DNA from: Rhodobacter flavimaris | Lineage (GTDB): Bacteria > Pseudomonadota > Alphaproteobacteria > Rhodobacterales > Rhodobacteraceae | NCBI RefSeq assembly: GCF_021378075.1 | Contig: NZ_JAJUOS010000019.1 | Span: 1 to 45,747, forward strand | DNA length: 45,747 nt | Direction: 5' to 3' | In this document: positions 1-8,091 of the stretch, one piece after another | How the letters are laid out: the number at the start of each line of letters is the position of its first letter | Position numbering within the stretch: the stretch's first letter is position 1 | Program-made: the position numbers and the translations under genes | The notes under the pieces: model-generated | The model's database searches: none | Told to the model about the DNA's origin: nothing | Seen by the model: only the letters and a program-made list of their open reading frames with translations

Positions 1-114
1 ATCATGTTCGGCAGGCTCAAGGACTGGCGACGCGTAGCGACACGCTACGACAGATGTCCGAAGGTCTTTCTCTCAGCTGTCGCTCTCGCCGCTACCGTGC
101 TGTTTTGGTTATGA
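1..114 (+). CDS. IS5-family transposase, C-terminal fragment (cut by window edge)
   Basis: The first 37 codons are open from base 1 and end at TGA 112-114. The peptide begins IMFGRLKDWRRVATRYDRCP and ends in a hydrophobic ATVLFWL tail, which is the characteristic C-terminus of IS5-family (IS427-like) transposases: the MFGRLKDWRRVATRYDR block follows the catalytic Glu of the DDE domain. The upstream part lies outside the window, so it cannot be judged whether the transposase is intact. The family call rests on recognised sequence similarity only. Confidence 0.8.
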   Translation: MMFGRLKDWRRVATRYDRCPKVFLSAVALAATVLFWL

Positions 115-130
115 GGCCTGAGCCTAGCTC
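1..130 (+). mobile_element. Right end of an IS5-like insertion sequence
   Basis: This is the transposase 3' end (1-114) plus a short tail. IS5/IS427-type elements usually end within a few tens of bases of the transposase stop, so the outer inverted repeat should lie near 115-135, where the sequence contains GAGCCTAG. The exact end cannot be fixed because the left end is not in the window. Confidence 0.5.
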
Positions 131-342
131 TTGTTGTGCAACAGTGCCCATAGCAAGGCTGAACTAATCGCCCCCCCATAGCCCCAGCCCCGGAACTTCT
201 TGCCAACATTCCCTATGGCACCAACCGGTTTTGGTAATCCTACCGCTCCAGCCATCTTTCCTTACTTCGATGTTCTCGATCGCGGCATTGTCAGCGCTCT
301 GGCCAGAGCGGAGATGGCCCGCTCAGTAGATTGCGCCTTCCT

Positions 343-1608
343 TCAGGGCCGCGCCCTGTTTAAGAACCGAAACATCCCGTTGCGCCGGATATACTCGGCA
401 TAGGCGACATAGGTCGGGTCTTTCATCAGGTGCCGCTCTTCGGTCTTGGCGCGGGCGTAGTAGATCAGGTTCACTCCAACCATCAGTGCGCAGTTCTGGA
501 GTGCGGTCAGGACTGACCCGTCCTGCGGGATGAAAGGGATCGCGATCAGCCACCAGAAGATGTTCTTGAAGATGTAGGAAGGGTGCTTGGTCCAGCGATA
601 GGTGCCGCTAGTGATGATCCCTCGGTGGGTAAGGTTCGAGAACCGGATACCATAGGACATTGCGGTCCATACCCATAGCGATTTCATGAGGATAATCGCC
701 GCGGCCCAAGCGATATAGAGAGGCTCATTTTCCCAAAGCCATGCGCCCCAACTCCAATCCGTATTGTAGGCAAGATACTTGCCATACAACAGCGGCCAGA
801 AGGGGGAGTAGCAAATGATGGTCACGAGCCACCCGGACAGTGTCGTGTCGGTGCTGCGAATGTTCGTTCCCAAGGCTCGCAGCGTAAGCATGTAGCCGGC
901 GACGGCAATCGTCAGGTCAAGGAAAAGGATCCCCGAATAGAGAAACGAGTAGGTGATCTGCGGCATGCGCGAGCCGTCGAAATCGAAGCTGCGAAGCGAA
1001 CCGACCTCGTTACTAAGGTAGCCGTACATCATCGGTAGGAAGTAGGCCTTCACGAGCCACCCGAGCAGGAAGTTCTTCTCGCGAGCGATGCGGCGCGGCT
1101 GCATGCGAAGCAGCGCGTCGCCGATCACCCAGAGAGAATCCTCGGGCTCGTCCTGATGCATATCGACCAGCACGACATACGGGATCGAAATCGCCGCGAG
1201 GACCCACCAGAACGTTTCCAGAAGCCAGAAGAATGGTGCATACAGCTTCTCGTCGTAGACCGGGAATAACCAGTAAGAGACGCCGATTACGCCGAGGATC
1301 GCGCTCAGGCCGACCAGCTTGCGAAGGGTTCTCGAGAGCGAGATGTCGCGCCGCGCGTAGTTCATGCCGACCCCGGGGGCGAGGTGGCTCTTATTGTACG
1401 CGATTTCCACGAAGGCGACGGGAACGGCAAAGATAACGATATAGAGGAGCGCCGCCGCGGGCGCGTAGTCGAGCGGGCGCAGCCAGAAAGTCACCCAAAT
1501 GCCTACTGCCATCCCCAGTACAACCGCGAGCATCGTGGCATTGCTGCAGACGGACTGCGGCGGGGCGTCCCTGCGTGCGATGTCTTGGTCGTGCAAAGAA
1601 ATCGTCAT
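343..1608 (-). CDS. ICMT/PEMT-like multi-pass membrane protein, function unknown
   Basis: 421 aa with about ten hydrophobic segments between residue 25 and the end, so an inner-membrane protein. The C-terminal quarter carries the isoprenylcysteine methyltransferase-like signature: a RGIITSGTYRWTKHPSY block (G-x-YR-x-x-HPxY), followed about 60 residues later by AKTEERHL and DPTYVAYAEYIRR (EE...DPxY..Y). In ICMT/PEMT-fold enzymes these blocks bind S-adenosylmethionine. The N-terminal 250 residues are extra membrane segments not found in short ICMT proteins. It is probably a SAM-dependent methyltransferase, but the substrate is unknown. The gene stands alone between an IS end and a gene-poor stretch, has no obvious Shine-Dalgarno before its ATG, and has less G+C-biased codon use than its neighbours, so acquisition by transfer is plausible. 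Confidence 0.7.
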   Translation of the reverse strand: MTISLHDQDIARRDAPPQSVCSNATMLAVVLGMAVGIWVTFWLRPLDYAPAAALLYIVIFAVPVAFVEIAYNKSHLAPGVGMNYARRDISLSRTLRKLVGLSAILGVIGVSYWLFPVYDEKLYAPFFWLLETFWWVLAAISIPYVVLVDMHQDEPEDSLWVIGDALLRMQPRRIAREKNFLLGWLVKAYFLPMMYGYLSNEVGSLRSFDFDGSRMPQITYSFLYSGILFLDLTIAVAGYMLTLRALGTNIRSTDTTLSGWLVTIICYSPFWPLLYGKYLAYNTDWSWGAWLWENEPLYIAWAAAIILMKSLWVWTAMSYGIRFSNLTHRGIITSGTYRWTKHPSYIFKNIFWWLIAIPFIPQDGSVLTALQNCALMVGVNLIYYARAKTEERHLMKDPTYVAYAEYIRRNGMFRFLNRARP

Positions 1609-2301
1609 CGAATAACCGGCTATGTCGCTGCGTCAACTAGGGCACACTCGCGTCTGCGACACAACAGGTTTGCGCAGCCCGGCGGTGGTCTGCCCGAACT
1701 GGTTGGCCATGCGTTGCAGGATTATCTCGTCGCTACGGAAGTAATGATCTGCGATTAGGATGAAGTCTTGGCCACACGCATCTGGTTGGTATCAGAGCCG
1801 AGCGTCCGCCAGAACTGGCCGATCTCGCAGCTTTATCAGTACCGTAGGGCATTGAAGGTGTATTGCCCGAAAAAAGACTTGCCGCCTTAGCGCAGCTGTC
1901 CAATTTGAACGCACGCCCCTTACAGGTCACTACAGGGCCGGTCTGACGTCGCCAACAGCAACTTCTGACCGATTGCGAAGTGCCCTTGGGCGATGACGTC
2001 GGCCATCGTAGGGCCCCAATCGACTACACGTTGTCAACGAAAACACCGCCGCCAAACAGTCACGCCAATGCGTTCAGTCGGGAGTTGACGGCGCAATCGG
2101 CGCACACATTTCGGTGACCGGGGCGGCGCGGAGGCGCCGCGCCGCTTTTCACTCTTGCGAAAGGGGCCGAAAAAAACTACCGCCGCAAGCAACTCTATCC
2201 TGAGTCAGGCATTTTCGGCGGCTGCGTCGTGACGGTCCGAAACCGAGGACCGGCGCGGAGTGTCGGGACTGGCTGGCAGACCAACCGGAAAGTCGAACGT
2301 C
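1609..2301. other. Gene-poor, apparently decayed stretch with a terminator
   Basis: About 690 bases hold no ORF that looks real. On the minus strand 1633-1788 stays open for about 50 codons without a plausible start (a peptide containing LIADHYFRSDEIILQRMANQ), which could be the tail of a lost gene, but I do not recognise it. A strong plus-strand terminator sits at 2123-2149 with no gene before it. Together with the IS end at 1-130 this suggests a rearranged junction next to the rpsD region. Confidence 0.4.
2123..2149 (+). terminator. Orphan Rho-independent terminator
   Basis: A perfect 9-bp GC stem (GCGGCGCGG 2123-2131, CCGCGCCGC 2137-2145) closes a five-base loop and is followed by TTTT at 2146-2149. 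No plus-strand gene precedes it, so it probably belonged to a gene now lost or decayed. Confidence 0.65.
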
Positions 2302-2757
2302 GTGACCCTGCGCTCCTTGCTTGCCCTCTCGATGCTGCCCCTGCTTGCTGCCTGCGGCGGCACAGGCGACATGCAGCTTTACCCCATTCAGGGGCCGATC
2401 GCGAACGAGGATCCGGCCAGCCTGATCCCGATCACGCTTGAGGCCGATACCGAGACCTCGGGGATCGTCACCTTCCGCCTGCCCAAGCCGAACAAGTCCA
2501 AGTGCCAGGGCACCTGGAGCTCGGTCGCGCCGAAGGTGCGCACCAAGGAGCGCGGCCTGTCGCTGACGCTGCGCGACACCGGCGGCAAGTACAAGAACTC
2601 GACCGAGGATCTGGGCGGCGTCAACTCGGGCGAGATCTACGCGGTCTGCAATGACGGCAACCGTCTGCAGGGCACGTTCATCTCGGGGTCGGGCACGCAA
2701 AGCGGAACGGGGACGGTCACCGACTCCCTCGGAAATGTCTACAAGCTGCTCTACTGA
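2302..2757 (+). CDS. Small putative lipoprotein, unknown function
   Basis: 151 aa from GTG 2302. This start gives a clean type II signal peptide, MTLRSLLALSMLPLLAAC, with lipobox L-A-A-C at residues 15-18; the upstream in-frame GTG at 2260 would put 14 polar residues before the signal. The mature part is a small, probably beta-rich domain (alternating hydrophobic strands, TSGIVTFRLP and SGTGTVTDSLGNVYKLLY) with two cysteines, in KSKCQGTW and YAVCNDG, that may pair in the periplasm. I do not recognise a named family beyond hypothetical lipoproteins of Rhodobacteraceae. It ends 25 bases before the rpsD promoter and looks monocistronic. Confidence 0.7.
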   Translation: MTLRSLLALSMLPLLAACGGTGDMQLYPIQGPIANEDPASLIPITLEADTETSGIVTFRLPKPNKSKCQGTWSSVAPKVRTKERGLSLTLRDTGGKYKNSTEDLGGVNSGEIYAVCNDGNRLQGTFISGSGTQSGTGTVTDSLGNVYKLLY

Positions 2758-2782
2758 GCGGCCGAATTCCGGGATTCGCGCG

Positions 2783-2810
2783 TTGACACTGGCGCGCGGG
2801 GCTGTATAAG
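2783..2810 (+). promoter_or_regulatory. Sigma-70-type promoter of rpsD
   Basis: TTGACA at 2783-2788 and TATAAG at 2805-2810 are separated by 16 bases. It is the best promoter match near rpsD and implies a leader of about 130 bases before the rpsD start. Confidence 0.75.
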
Positions 2811-2815
2811 CCCGC

Positions 2816-2949
2816 CATCCCGGTAGCCAAGGCTGCCGGGTCATTCATTGGTGTTGGTGGACCCCGCAAGGGGAAACCTGTCGCCCAAGGCTCGGATGGG
2901 GTCGCGGGAAAGGACAACGCCCTTCGCTACTTTATGAAGGAGATCAGCC
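2816..2949 (+). promoter_or_regulatory. Structured 5' leader of rpsD mRNA
   Basis: The transcribed leader contains a strong hairpin (CCCGGTAGCC 2819-2828 with GGCTGCCGGG 2831-2840, one G-U pair) and a second hairpin CCCC-GCAA-GGGG (2862-2873) closed by a GNRA-type tetraloop. GACCCC (2860-2865) can alternatively pair with GGGGTC (2898-2903), so two folds compete. S4 represses its own synthesis through structured leaders in several bacterial groups. A similar role here is inference; no known S4-leader class was matched. Confidence 0.4.
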
Positions 2950-3570
2950 GTGACCAAACGCACGTCTGCCAAGTACAAAATCGACCGCCGCATGGGCGAA
3001 AACATCTGGGGCCGCGCCAAGTCGCCGCTGAACAAGCGCGAATACGGCCCGGGCCAGCACGGCCAGCGCCGCAAGGGCAAGCTGTCGGACTTCGGTACCC
3101 AGCTGCGCGCCAAGCAGAAGCTGAAAGGCTACTACGGCGACCTGACCGAAAAGCAATTCCGCCGCATCTACGCCGAAGCCGAGCGTGTGAAGGGCGACAC
3201 CGGTGAAAACCTGGTCGGCCTGCTCGAGCGTCGCCTGGATGCCGTGATCTACCGCGCCAAGTTCGTTCCGACCGTCTTCGCGGCGCGTCAGTTCGTGAAC
3301 CACGGCCACGTCACCGTCAACGGCAAGCGCGTGAACATCGCCTCGTACCGCGTCAAGGAAGGCGACGTGATCGCCGTTCGTGACCGCTCGAAGCAGCTCG
3401 CCATCGTTCTCGAAGCCGTTCAGTCGGCCGAGCGCGACGTGCCGGATTACCTGGAAGTCGACCACAACAAGATGACCGCGACCTTTGTGCGCACCCCGGC
3501 CCTGTCGGACGTGCCGTACCCGGTCGTGATGGAACCTAACCTGGTCGTCGAATTCTACGCGAAGAACTGA
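2950..3570 (+). CDS. rpsD: 30S ribosomal protein S4
   Basis: 206 aa, the usual length of bacterial S4, a primary 16S rRNA-binding and assembly-initiating protein. The N-terminal domain ([20 protein letters not shown]) is the zinc-free form without cysteines. The S4 RNA-binding domain lies at about residues 95-160 ([20 protein letters not shown], then [15 protein letters not shown]), and the end VVEFYAKN matches the family. The start is GTG 2950, fixed by AAGGAG eight bases upstream and by the conserved N-terminus. It is monocistronic: its own promoter and leader upstream, a perfect terminator 25 bases after the stop. Confidence 0.98.
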   Translation: MTKRTSAKYKIDRRMGENIWGRAKSPLNKREYGPGQHGQRRKGKLSDFGTQLRAKQKLKGYYGDLTEKQFRRIYAEAERVKGDTGENLVGLLERRLDAVIYRAKFVPTVFAARQFVNHGHVTVNGKRVNIASYRVKEGDVIAVRDRSKQLAIVLEAVQSAERDVPDYLEVDHNKMTATFVRTPALSDVPYPVVMEPNLVVEFYAKN

Positions 3571-3594
3571 TCCTTCAGTTCAGCCAGATCTTCG

Positions 3595-3622
3595 AAAGGG
3601 CCGGGTTATCCCGGCCCTTTTT
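3595..3622 (+). terminator. Terminator of rpsD
   Basis: Perfect 8-bp stem GGGCCGGG (3598-3605) / CCCGGCCC (3610-3617) with a TTAT loop and TTTTT at 3618-3622, extended by AAA/TTT pairing. Confidence 0.93.
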
Positions 3623-3702
3623 CGTTTCCGTCGGGGGAAGATGCTGCTGGCTTTGTCCCCCGCCGCCCGCTAGAAAGCGCGCGGAGTCTTGAGGGAAGAG
3701 TC

Positions 3703-4794
3703 ATGAACGATCATATCCGTCCGCAGCCCGGCATCATGGAGATTGCACTCTATGAGGGCGGGCAGTCGCATGTGGCGGGCGTGACCGATGCGGTCAAGCT
3801 CAGCTCGAACGAGAACCCGTTCGGCCCGTCGGACAAGGCAAAAGAGGCGTTCACGCGCGCAGCGCACAAGTTGCACCGCTATCCCTCGACCGATCACGCC
3901 AGCCTGCGTCAGGCCATCGGCGATGTACACGGGCTCGATCCCGCGCGCATCATCTGCGGCGTAGGTTCGGACGAGATCATCAACTTCCTCTGCCAGGCCT
4001 ATGCTGGCCCGAAGGATGAGGTCGTGTTCACCGAGCACGGCTTCCTGATGTATCGCATCTACACCCATGCCGCCGGGGCGACCCCTGTCTGCGTGCCCGA
4101 GCGCGAACGCACCACCGATGTGGATGCGATCCTGAAGGCCTGCAACAAGCGCACGAAACTGGTGTTCATCGCCAATCCGAACAACCCGACCGGCACGATG
4201 ATCGGTCTGGCCGAGTTGGAGCGTCTGGCCGCCGGGCTGCCTAAACAGGCGATGCTGGTGATCGACGGCGCCTATGCGGAATATGTCGAGGGCTATGACG
4301 GCGGCGCTGAACTCGCGACCCGCCTGCCCAACGTCTTCATGACGCGCACCTTCTCGAAGATCTACGGTCTGGGCGGGCTGCGGATCGGCTGGGGCTACGG
4401 CCCCAAGGCGATCATCGACGTGCTCAACCGCGTGCGCGGGCCGTTCAACCTCTCGACGGCACAGCTCGAGACCGCCGAGGCCGCCGTGCGCGACCAGGAC
4501 TGGATCGCGCGCTGCCGCGACGACAACACCCGGCTGCGTGCCTGGCTGGCCGAGGCGCTGGCCGAGAAGGGCGTGCCCTCGGACACCTCGACGGCGAACT
4601 TCATCCTCGCGCGCTTCGGCTCCGAGGAAGAGGCCGCGGCCTGCGACGAGTTCCTGAAGAAAGACGGGCTGATCGTGCGGCGCGTGGCGGGCTACGGCCT
4701 GCCGAACTGCCTGCGCATCACCGTGGGCGATGAGCCCTCGTGCCGCCGCGTGGCGCATATGATCGGTCTGTTCAAGGCGGGCGGGGCGGCATGA
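3703..4794 (+). CDS. hisC: Histidinol-phosphate aminotransferase (HisC)
   Basis: 363 aa class I/II PLP aminotransferase that converts imidazole acetol-phosphate to histidinol phosphate. Visible marks: [11 protein letters not shown] near the N-terminus, [17 protein letters not shown] (Asp contacting the PLP ring nitrogen) and the PLP lysine motif [16 protein letters not shown]. In many alphaproteobacteria such HisC enzymes also serve aromatic amino acid synthesis, and the gene here overlaps that of the prephenate/arogenate dehydrogenase by ATGA. This argues for a dual histidine and tyrosine/phenylalanine role, which is inference. GAGGGAAGAG precedes the ATG. Confidence 0.95.
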   Translation: MNDHIRPQPGIMEIALYEGGQSHVAGVTDAVKLSSNENPFGPSDKAKEAFTRAAHKLHRYPSTDHASLRQAIGDVHGLDPARIICGVGSDEIINFLCQAYAGPKDEVVFTEHGFLMYRIYTHAAGATPVCVPERERTTDVDAILKACNKRTKLVFIANPNNPTGTMIGLAELERLAAGLPKQAMLVIDGAYAEYVEGYDGGAELATRLPNVFMTRTFSKIYGLGGLRIGWGYGPKAIIDVLNRVRGPFNLSTAQLETAEAAVRDQDWIARCRDDNTRLRAWLAEALAEKGVPSDTSTANFILARFGSEEEAAACDEFLKKDGLIVRRVAGYGLPNCLRITVGDEPSCRRVAHMIGLFKAGGAA

Positions 4795-5717
4795 AGGGCT
4801 ACAATCGCGTCGCGCTGATCGGACTGGGGCTGATCGCCTCGTCCATGGCCCATGCGATGCGGGCCAATGGGCTGGCCGGCGAGATTGTCGGTCATGCCAA
4901 ATCGCCCGAGACGCGGGCGACCGCGGTTGAGATCGGTCTGTGCGACCGGGTTTGCGAAACTGCGGCCGATGCCGTGCGCGGCGCCGATCTGGTGGTGCTC
5001 TGCGTGCCGGTCGGGGCCATGGGCGCCATCGCCGCCGAGATCGCGCCGCATCTGGCCGTAGGTGCGACTATTACCGATGTCGGCTCGGTCAAGCAGGCCG
5101 TGGTTGAGGCCGTGGCCCCGCATCTGCCGCCGCATGTGAATTTCATCCCCGGCCACCCGCTTGCCGGGACCGAGCATTCTGGTCCGCGTTCGGGCTTTGC
5201 CTCGCTTTTCGTGAACCGCTGGTGGCTGCTGACTCCGCTTGAGGGCAACGATCCGGCGGCGGTGCAGCGGCTGCGCGACTTCCTGACGGGCCTCGGTGCC
5301 AATGTCGATGAGATGGACGTGCAGCGCCACGATCTGGTGCTGGCGGTCGTGTCGCATACGCCCCACCTGATCGCCTACACGATGGTGGGCGTGGCCGACC
5401 ATCTGCGCCGCGTCACGCAGGACGAGGTCATCAAATACTCGGCCTCGGGTTTTCGGGATTTCACCCGGATCGCGGCCTCGGACCCGACCATGTGGCGCGA
5501 TGTCTTCCTGACCAACAAGGAAGCCACGCTCGACATCCTCGGCCGCTTTACCGAAGAGCTGTTCATGCTGCAACGCGCGATCCGGATGGAGGATGGCGCC
5601 TTCCTGCATGACTATTTCACCCGCACGCGGGCGATCCGTCGCGGCATCATCGAGGCCGGGCAGGACACCGCAGCGCCGGACTTTGGCCGCGGCGTGCCTC
5701 CGTCGGACAAGGCCTGA
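4791..5717 (+). CDS. Prephenate/arogenate (cyclohexadienyl) dehydrogenase
   Basis: 308 aa TyrA-family enzyme that oxidatively decarboxylates prephenate or arogenate in tyrosine synthesis. The N-terminus holds a Rossmann fingerprint ([17 protein letters not shown]). [22 protein letters not shown] and [10 protein letters not shown] are the conserved catalytic and substrate motifs. It has no chorismate mutase or ACT domain, as in stand-alone alphaproteobacterial TyrC enzymes. The start ATG 4791 overlaps the hisC stop (ATGA), so the two are translationally coupled; an upstream in-frame ATG at 4740 lies inside hisC and is unlikely. Which substrate is preferred cannot be read from sequence. Confidence 0.93.
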   Translation: MKGYNRVALIGLGLIASSMAHAMRANGLAGEIVGHAKSPETRATAVEIGLCDRVCETAADAVRGADLVVLCVPVGAMGAIAAEIAPHLAVGATITDVGSVKQAVVEAVAPHLPPHVNFIPGHPLAGTEHSGPRSGFASLFVNRWWLLTPLEGNDPAAVQRLRDFLTGLGANVDEMDVQRHDLVLAVVSHTPHLIAYTMVGVADHLRRVTQDEVIKYSASGFRDFTRIAASDPTMWRDVFLTNKEATLDILGRFTEELFMLQRAIRMEDGAFLHDYFTRTRAIRRGIIEAGQDTAAPDFGRGVPPSDKA

Positions 5718-6460
5718 TGCGGGCGGCGCTTGTGCTGGCCCTTGGCCTTGAGCTGGCCGCGGGGGCTGTTCGGGCCGATGCGCCGCAAACCTCGCCGCGG
5801 CCGCAAGCGGCCCCGCGGCTGGCGACCGTGCCCGGTCCAACCAACGCGGGCCTTGCGCTTCTGTCCTCGGCCCGTCCTTCGACAAAACCGGGCAAGCTGA
5901 AACTCGCCGCCATGTCGGGCGCAAGCGTTCCCGCCAAGGTCGGCAAGCCCGGTGCCCGTGGGGCGGTCTGCGGCGTTGCGGGGATCACCGGCGTGTCGAT
6001 CCCGCCGATTCCCAGCAAGGTGTCGGGCTGCGGGCTTGAGGATGGCGTGAAGGTCACGGCCGTCTCGGGCATTCCGCTGTCAATCCCCGCCACGGCGAAG
6101 GCGCTGAAAACCTGGGTAGACAAGGGCATCGTGCCGGCCGTCGGCAATCGCGGCGGCGGTGTTGCGCGGCTTGAGCTGGCGGGCAGCTATACCTGCCGGG
6201 CGCGCAACAACCAGAAGGGCTCGAAAGCCTCCGAGCACGGACGCGGGCGCGCGATCGACCTCAAGGGCATCCGGCTGGCGAATGGCAAGGTCATCACTGT
6301 TCTCGATGGCTGGAAATCCGAGGCAAAGCTGCTCAAGGCGGTGCATAGATCCGCCTGCGGCACGTTTGGCACCGTGCTTGGCCCCAAGTCGGACCGCTTC
6401 CACCAGGACCATATCCATGTCGATACGGCCCGGCACCAGAACGGCGCCTACTGCCGCTGA
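5717..6460 (+). CDS. Extensin-like family protein, exported
   Basis: 247 aa. Residues 1-22 form a signal peptide (ALVLALGLELAAGAVRADA), followed by a Pro/Ala-rich linker and, from about residue 85, the extensin-like C-terminal domain found in many alphaproteobacteria. Its conserved blocks are SEHGRGRAIDLKG, SACGTFGTVLGPKSD and RFHQDHIHVD, with histidines and aspartates arranged as in metal-dependent DD-peptidase-like folds, plus paired cysteines. A role at the cell wall is inferred from the fold; no substrate is established. The ATG overlaps the TGA of the preceding gene, so it belongs to the hisC transcript. Its last 13 bases overlap the convergent DUF2125 gene. Confidence 0.85.
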   Translation: MRAALVLALGLELAAGAVRADAPQTSPRPQAAPRLATVPGPTNAGLALLSSARPSTKPGKLKLAAMSGASVPAKVGKPGARGAVCGVAGITGVSIPPIPSKVSGCGLEDGVKVTAVSGIPLSIPATAKALKTWVDKGIVPAVGNRGGGVARLELAGSYTCRARNNQKGSKASEHGRGRAIDLKGIRLANGKVITVLDGWKSEAKLLKAVHRSACGTFGTVLGPKSDRFHQDHIHVDTARHQNGAYCR

Positions 6461-7440
6461 AGCACCGGTGCGGGGCCAAGGGGCACCGGCCCAAGGCTCG
6501 CGCGGCCGCTCTGGAACGCCAGCGGCACCCTCAGCACGCCGCCGTTTTGCTGCGCGATATAGGCGCCAAGTCCGGTCAGGGCGGGCAGCCTGCGCGCCTC
6601 GATCCAGCCTGCCGCAACCGCGATATCAAGCCAGTCGCGCCACTCGGCCGTGCTGATCTGGATCGTGCCTTCGGGCTGGCCGGTTGCGGTGATGCGCAGC
6701 CCGCCGCTGGCACTCAGCCCGCGCCCGGCCCAATCGAGCGAAAGGGCTTGCAGGTCTATCTCTTCGATACGCGGCGGCGTGGTTTGCGCCGTGGCGCTTA
6801 GGTCCGCGTCAAGGCGCAACGTTGCGTCCAGCGTCAGCGCGTCGATCCGGTCGGGCAGGGGGGCGCCAAGCGCGTCGGCCATCGTGCCGGGGGGTAGGGT
6901 GACATCCCCGACCCCGGCAGTGACCCGGTAGGTTGCGGGCGCATCGGTCCGTTCCGCCGCGGCATCGATCCGCGCGGCGGCGAGCGTCGCCTCCGCGCTG
7001 CCCTCAGGGCGCAGCGCGACATAGCGCAATTCGGCCTGCACCCCTTTCAGCGGCAGATCCGGCGCAAGGCCAAGGCTCAGCCGACCGCTCCCGGTGCTGT
7101 TGGTCAGCGTGAAACGCTGGCCGCCAAGGGTCAGTTGGCTCTCGGGGTGCATGTCCAGATGCAGCTCCAGCGGGCTCCAGCCGGGCGCCCAAAGCTGCGC
7201 CGAGGGGGCGGACCAGTGCCACCCGGCGACTGGGTCGGCAAGCTCGGGGCGCGTCACGTTCAGGGCGAACCGTGCCGGGAAGCCCCCGGTTTCAAGCGCC
7301 TCGGCATTGCCGCGCCCCTCGGCTCGCGCGCCCTCAAGCGCCATCGCCGCGCCGCGTTCGAGCACGGTCGTTCCCGCCAGCCAGTAGCCCGAATATAGCC
7401 CCGCCACGGCAAGGCCCGCCCAGATCAGCCGCATCCGCAC
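6448..7440 (-). CDS. DUF2125 domain-containing protein, membrane-anchored
   Basis: 330 aa. One N-terminal hydrophobic segment (about residues 4-22, LIWAGLAVAGLYSGYWLAG) works as signal or anchor; the rest is a long periplasmic domain of alternating beta-strands. Family signatures include ETGGFPARFALNVTRPEL, WSAPSAQLWAPGWSPLELHL and GGLRITATGQPEGTIQI, typical of DUF2125, a family common in alphaproteobacteria without assigned function. It is convergent with the extensin-like gene (13-base overlap) and divergent from the gamma-glutamylcyclotransferase gene, 56 bases away. Confidence 0.85.
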   Translation of the reverse strand: MRMRLIWAGLAVAGLYSGYWLAGTTVLERGAAMALEGARAEGRGNAEALETGGFPARFALNVTRPELADPVAGWHWSAPSAQLWAPGWSPLELHLDMHPESQLTLGGQRFTLTNSTGSGRLSLGLAPDLPLKGVQAELRYVALRPEGSAEATLAAARIDAAAERTDAPATYRVTAGVGDVTLPPGTMADALGAPLPDRIDALTLDATLRLDADLSATAQTTPPRIEEIDLQALSLDWAGRGLSASGGLRITATGQPEGTIQISTAEWRDWLDIAVAAGWIEARRLPALTGLGAYIAQQNGGVLRVPLAFQSGRASLGPVPLGPAPVLQRQ

Positions 7441-7496
7441 CTCTTTCCATCGACGCCTGTCAGATGTATCCCCGAGGCGGCAGGAGGACCAGCGCG

Positions 7497-8030
7497 ATGA
7501 CCAAAACGTTATGGATCTTTGGCTACGGCTCGTTGATCTGGGATCCGGGCTTTACCCCGGCCGAGGTGCGGCGCGCCTGGTTGCGGGGGTGGCACCGCTC
7601 GTTCTGTATGCGCTCGATCCATTTTCGCGGCACGCCCGAGGCGCCGGGCCTGGTGCTGGCGCTTGACGCAAGCCCCGATTCCGTCTGCGCGGGTCTGGCG
7701 TTTCGTGTGCCCGAGCCCGAGGCCGACGAGGTTCTGGCCTGCCTGCGCGCGCGCGAACTGGTCTCGGACGCCTATCTCGAACGCCAGTTGCCGGTCACCT
7801 GCGAAGAGGGCGAGACCTTCGAGGCCATCACCTATGTGATCGACCACGAGGGGCCGCAATATTGCGCGCTCGACCTAGAGGAGCAGGCGCAGATCATCGC
7901 CCGCGCGATCGGCGGGCGCGGGCCGAACCGCGATTACCTGTTCAACACCGCAGCCCATCTGACCGAGCTTGGGCTGGCCGATCCCGACCTTGACTGGCTC
8001 TCCGCGCGGGTCCGCGAGCTGACCCGATAG
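7497..8030 (+). CDS. Gamma-glutamylcyclotransferase (ChaC-like)
   Basis: 177 aa. WIFGYGSLIWDPGF at the N-terminus is the substrate-binding YGSLxW motif of ChaC-type enzymes, which release 5-oxoproline from glutathione. RSFCMRSIHFRGTPEAPGLVLALD and the acidic block with VSDAYLERQLPV follow in family order. Length and the C-terminal GPNRDYLFNTAAHLTELG fit. The start at 7497 is fixed by AGGAGG at 7482-7487; the ORF runs open upstream but without a better start. Likely cytosolic glutathione turnover. It is separated from the following gene by 61 bases. Confidence 0.9.
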   Translation: MTKTLWIFGYGSLIWDPGFTPAEVRRAWLRGWHRSFCMRSIHFRGTPEAPGLVLALDASPDSVCAGLAFRVPEPEADEVLACLRARELVSDAYLERQLPVTCEEGETFEAITYVIDHEGPQYCALDLEEQAQIIARAIGGRGPNRDYLFNTAAHLTELGLADPDLDWLSARVRELTR

Positions 8031-8091
8031 GGCTTGGCACTGCCGCCAAGCCCGCCTATCCTCGCGCAAACAATAGCCAACGAGGCAGTGT

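Noticed and set aside
200..403. 67-codon ORF after the IS end
   Set aside because: No recognisable domain and no ribosome site; it overlaps the 3' end of the membrane protein gene on the other strand.
2934..3206. ATG 16 bases before rpsD as a leader-peptide start
   Set aside because: It sits in the rpsD ribosome site and runs 90 codons in a shadow frame of rpsD, so it is not a credible leader peptide.
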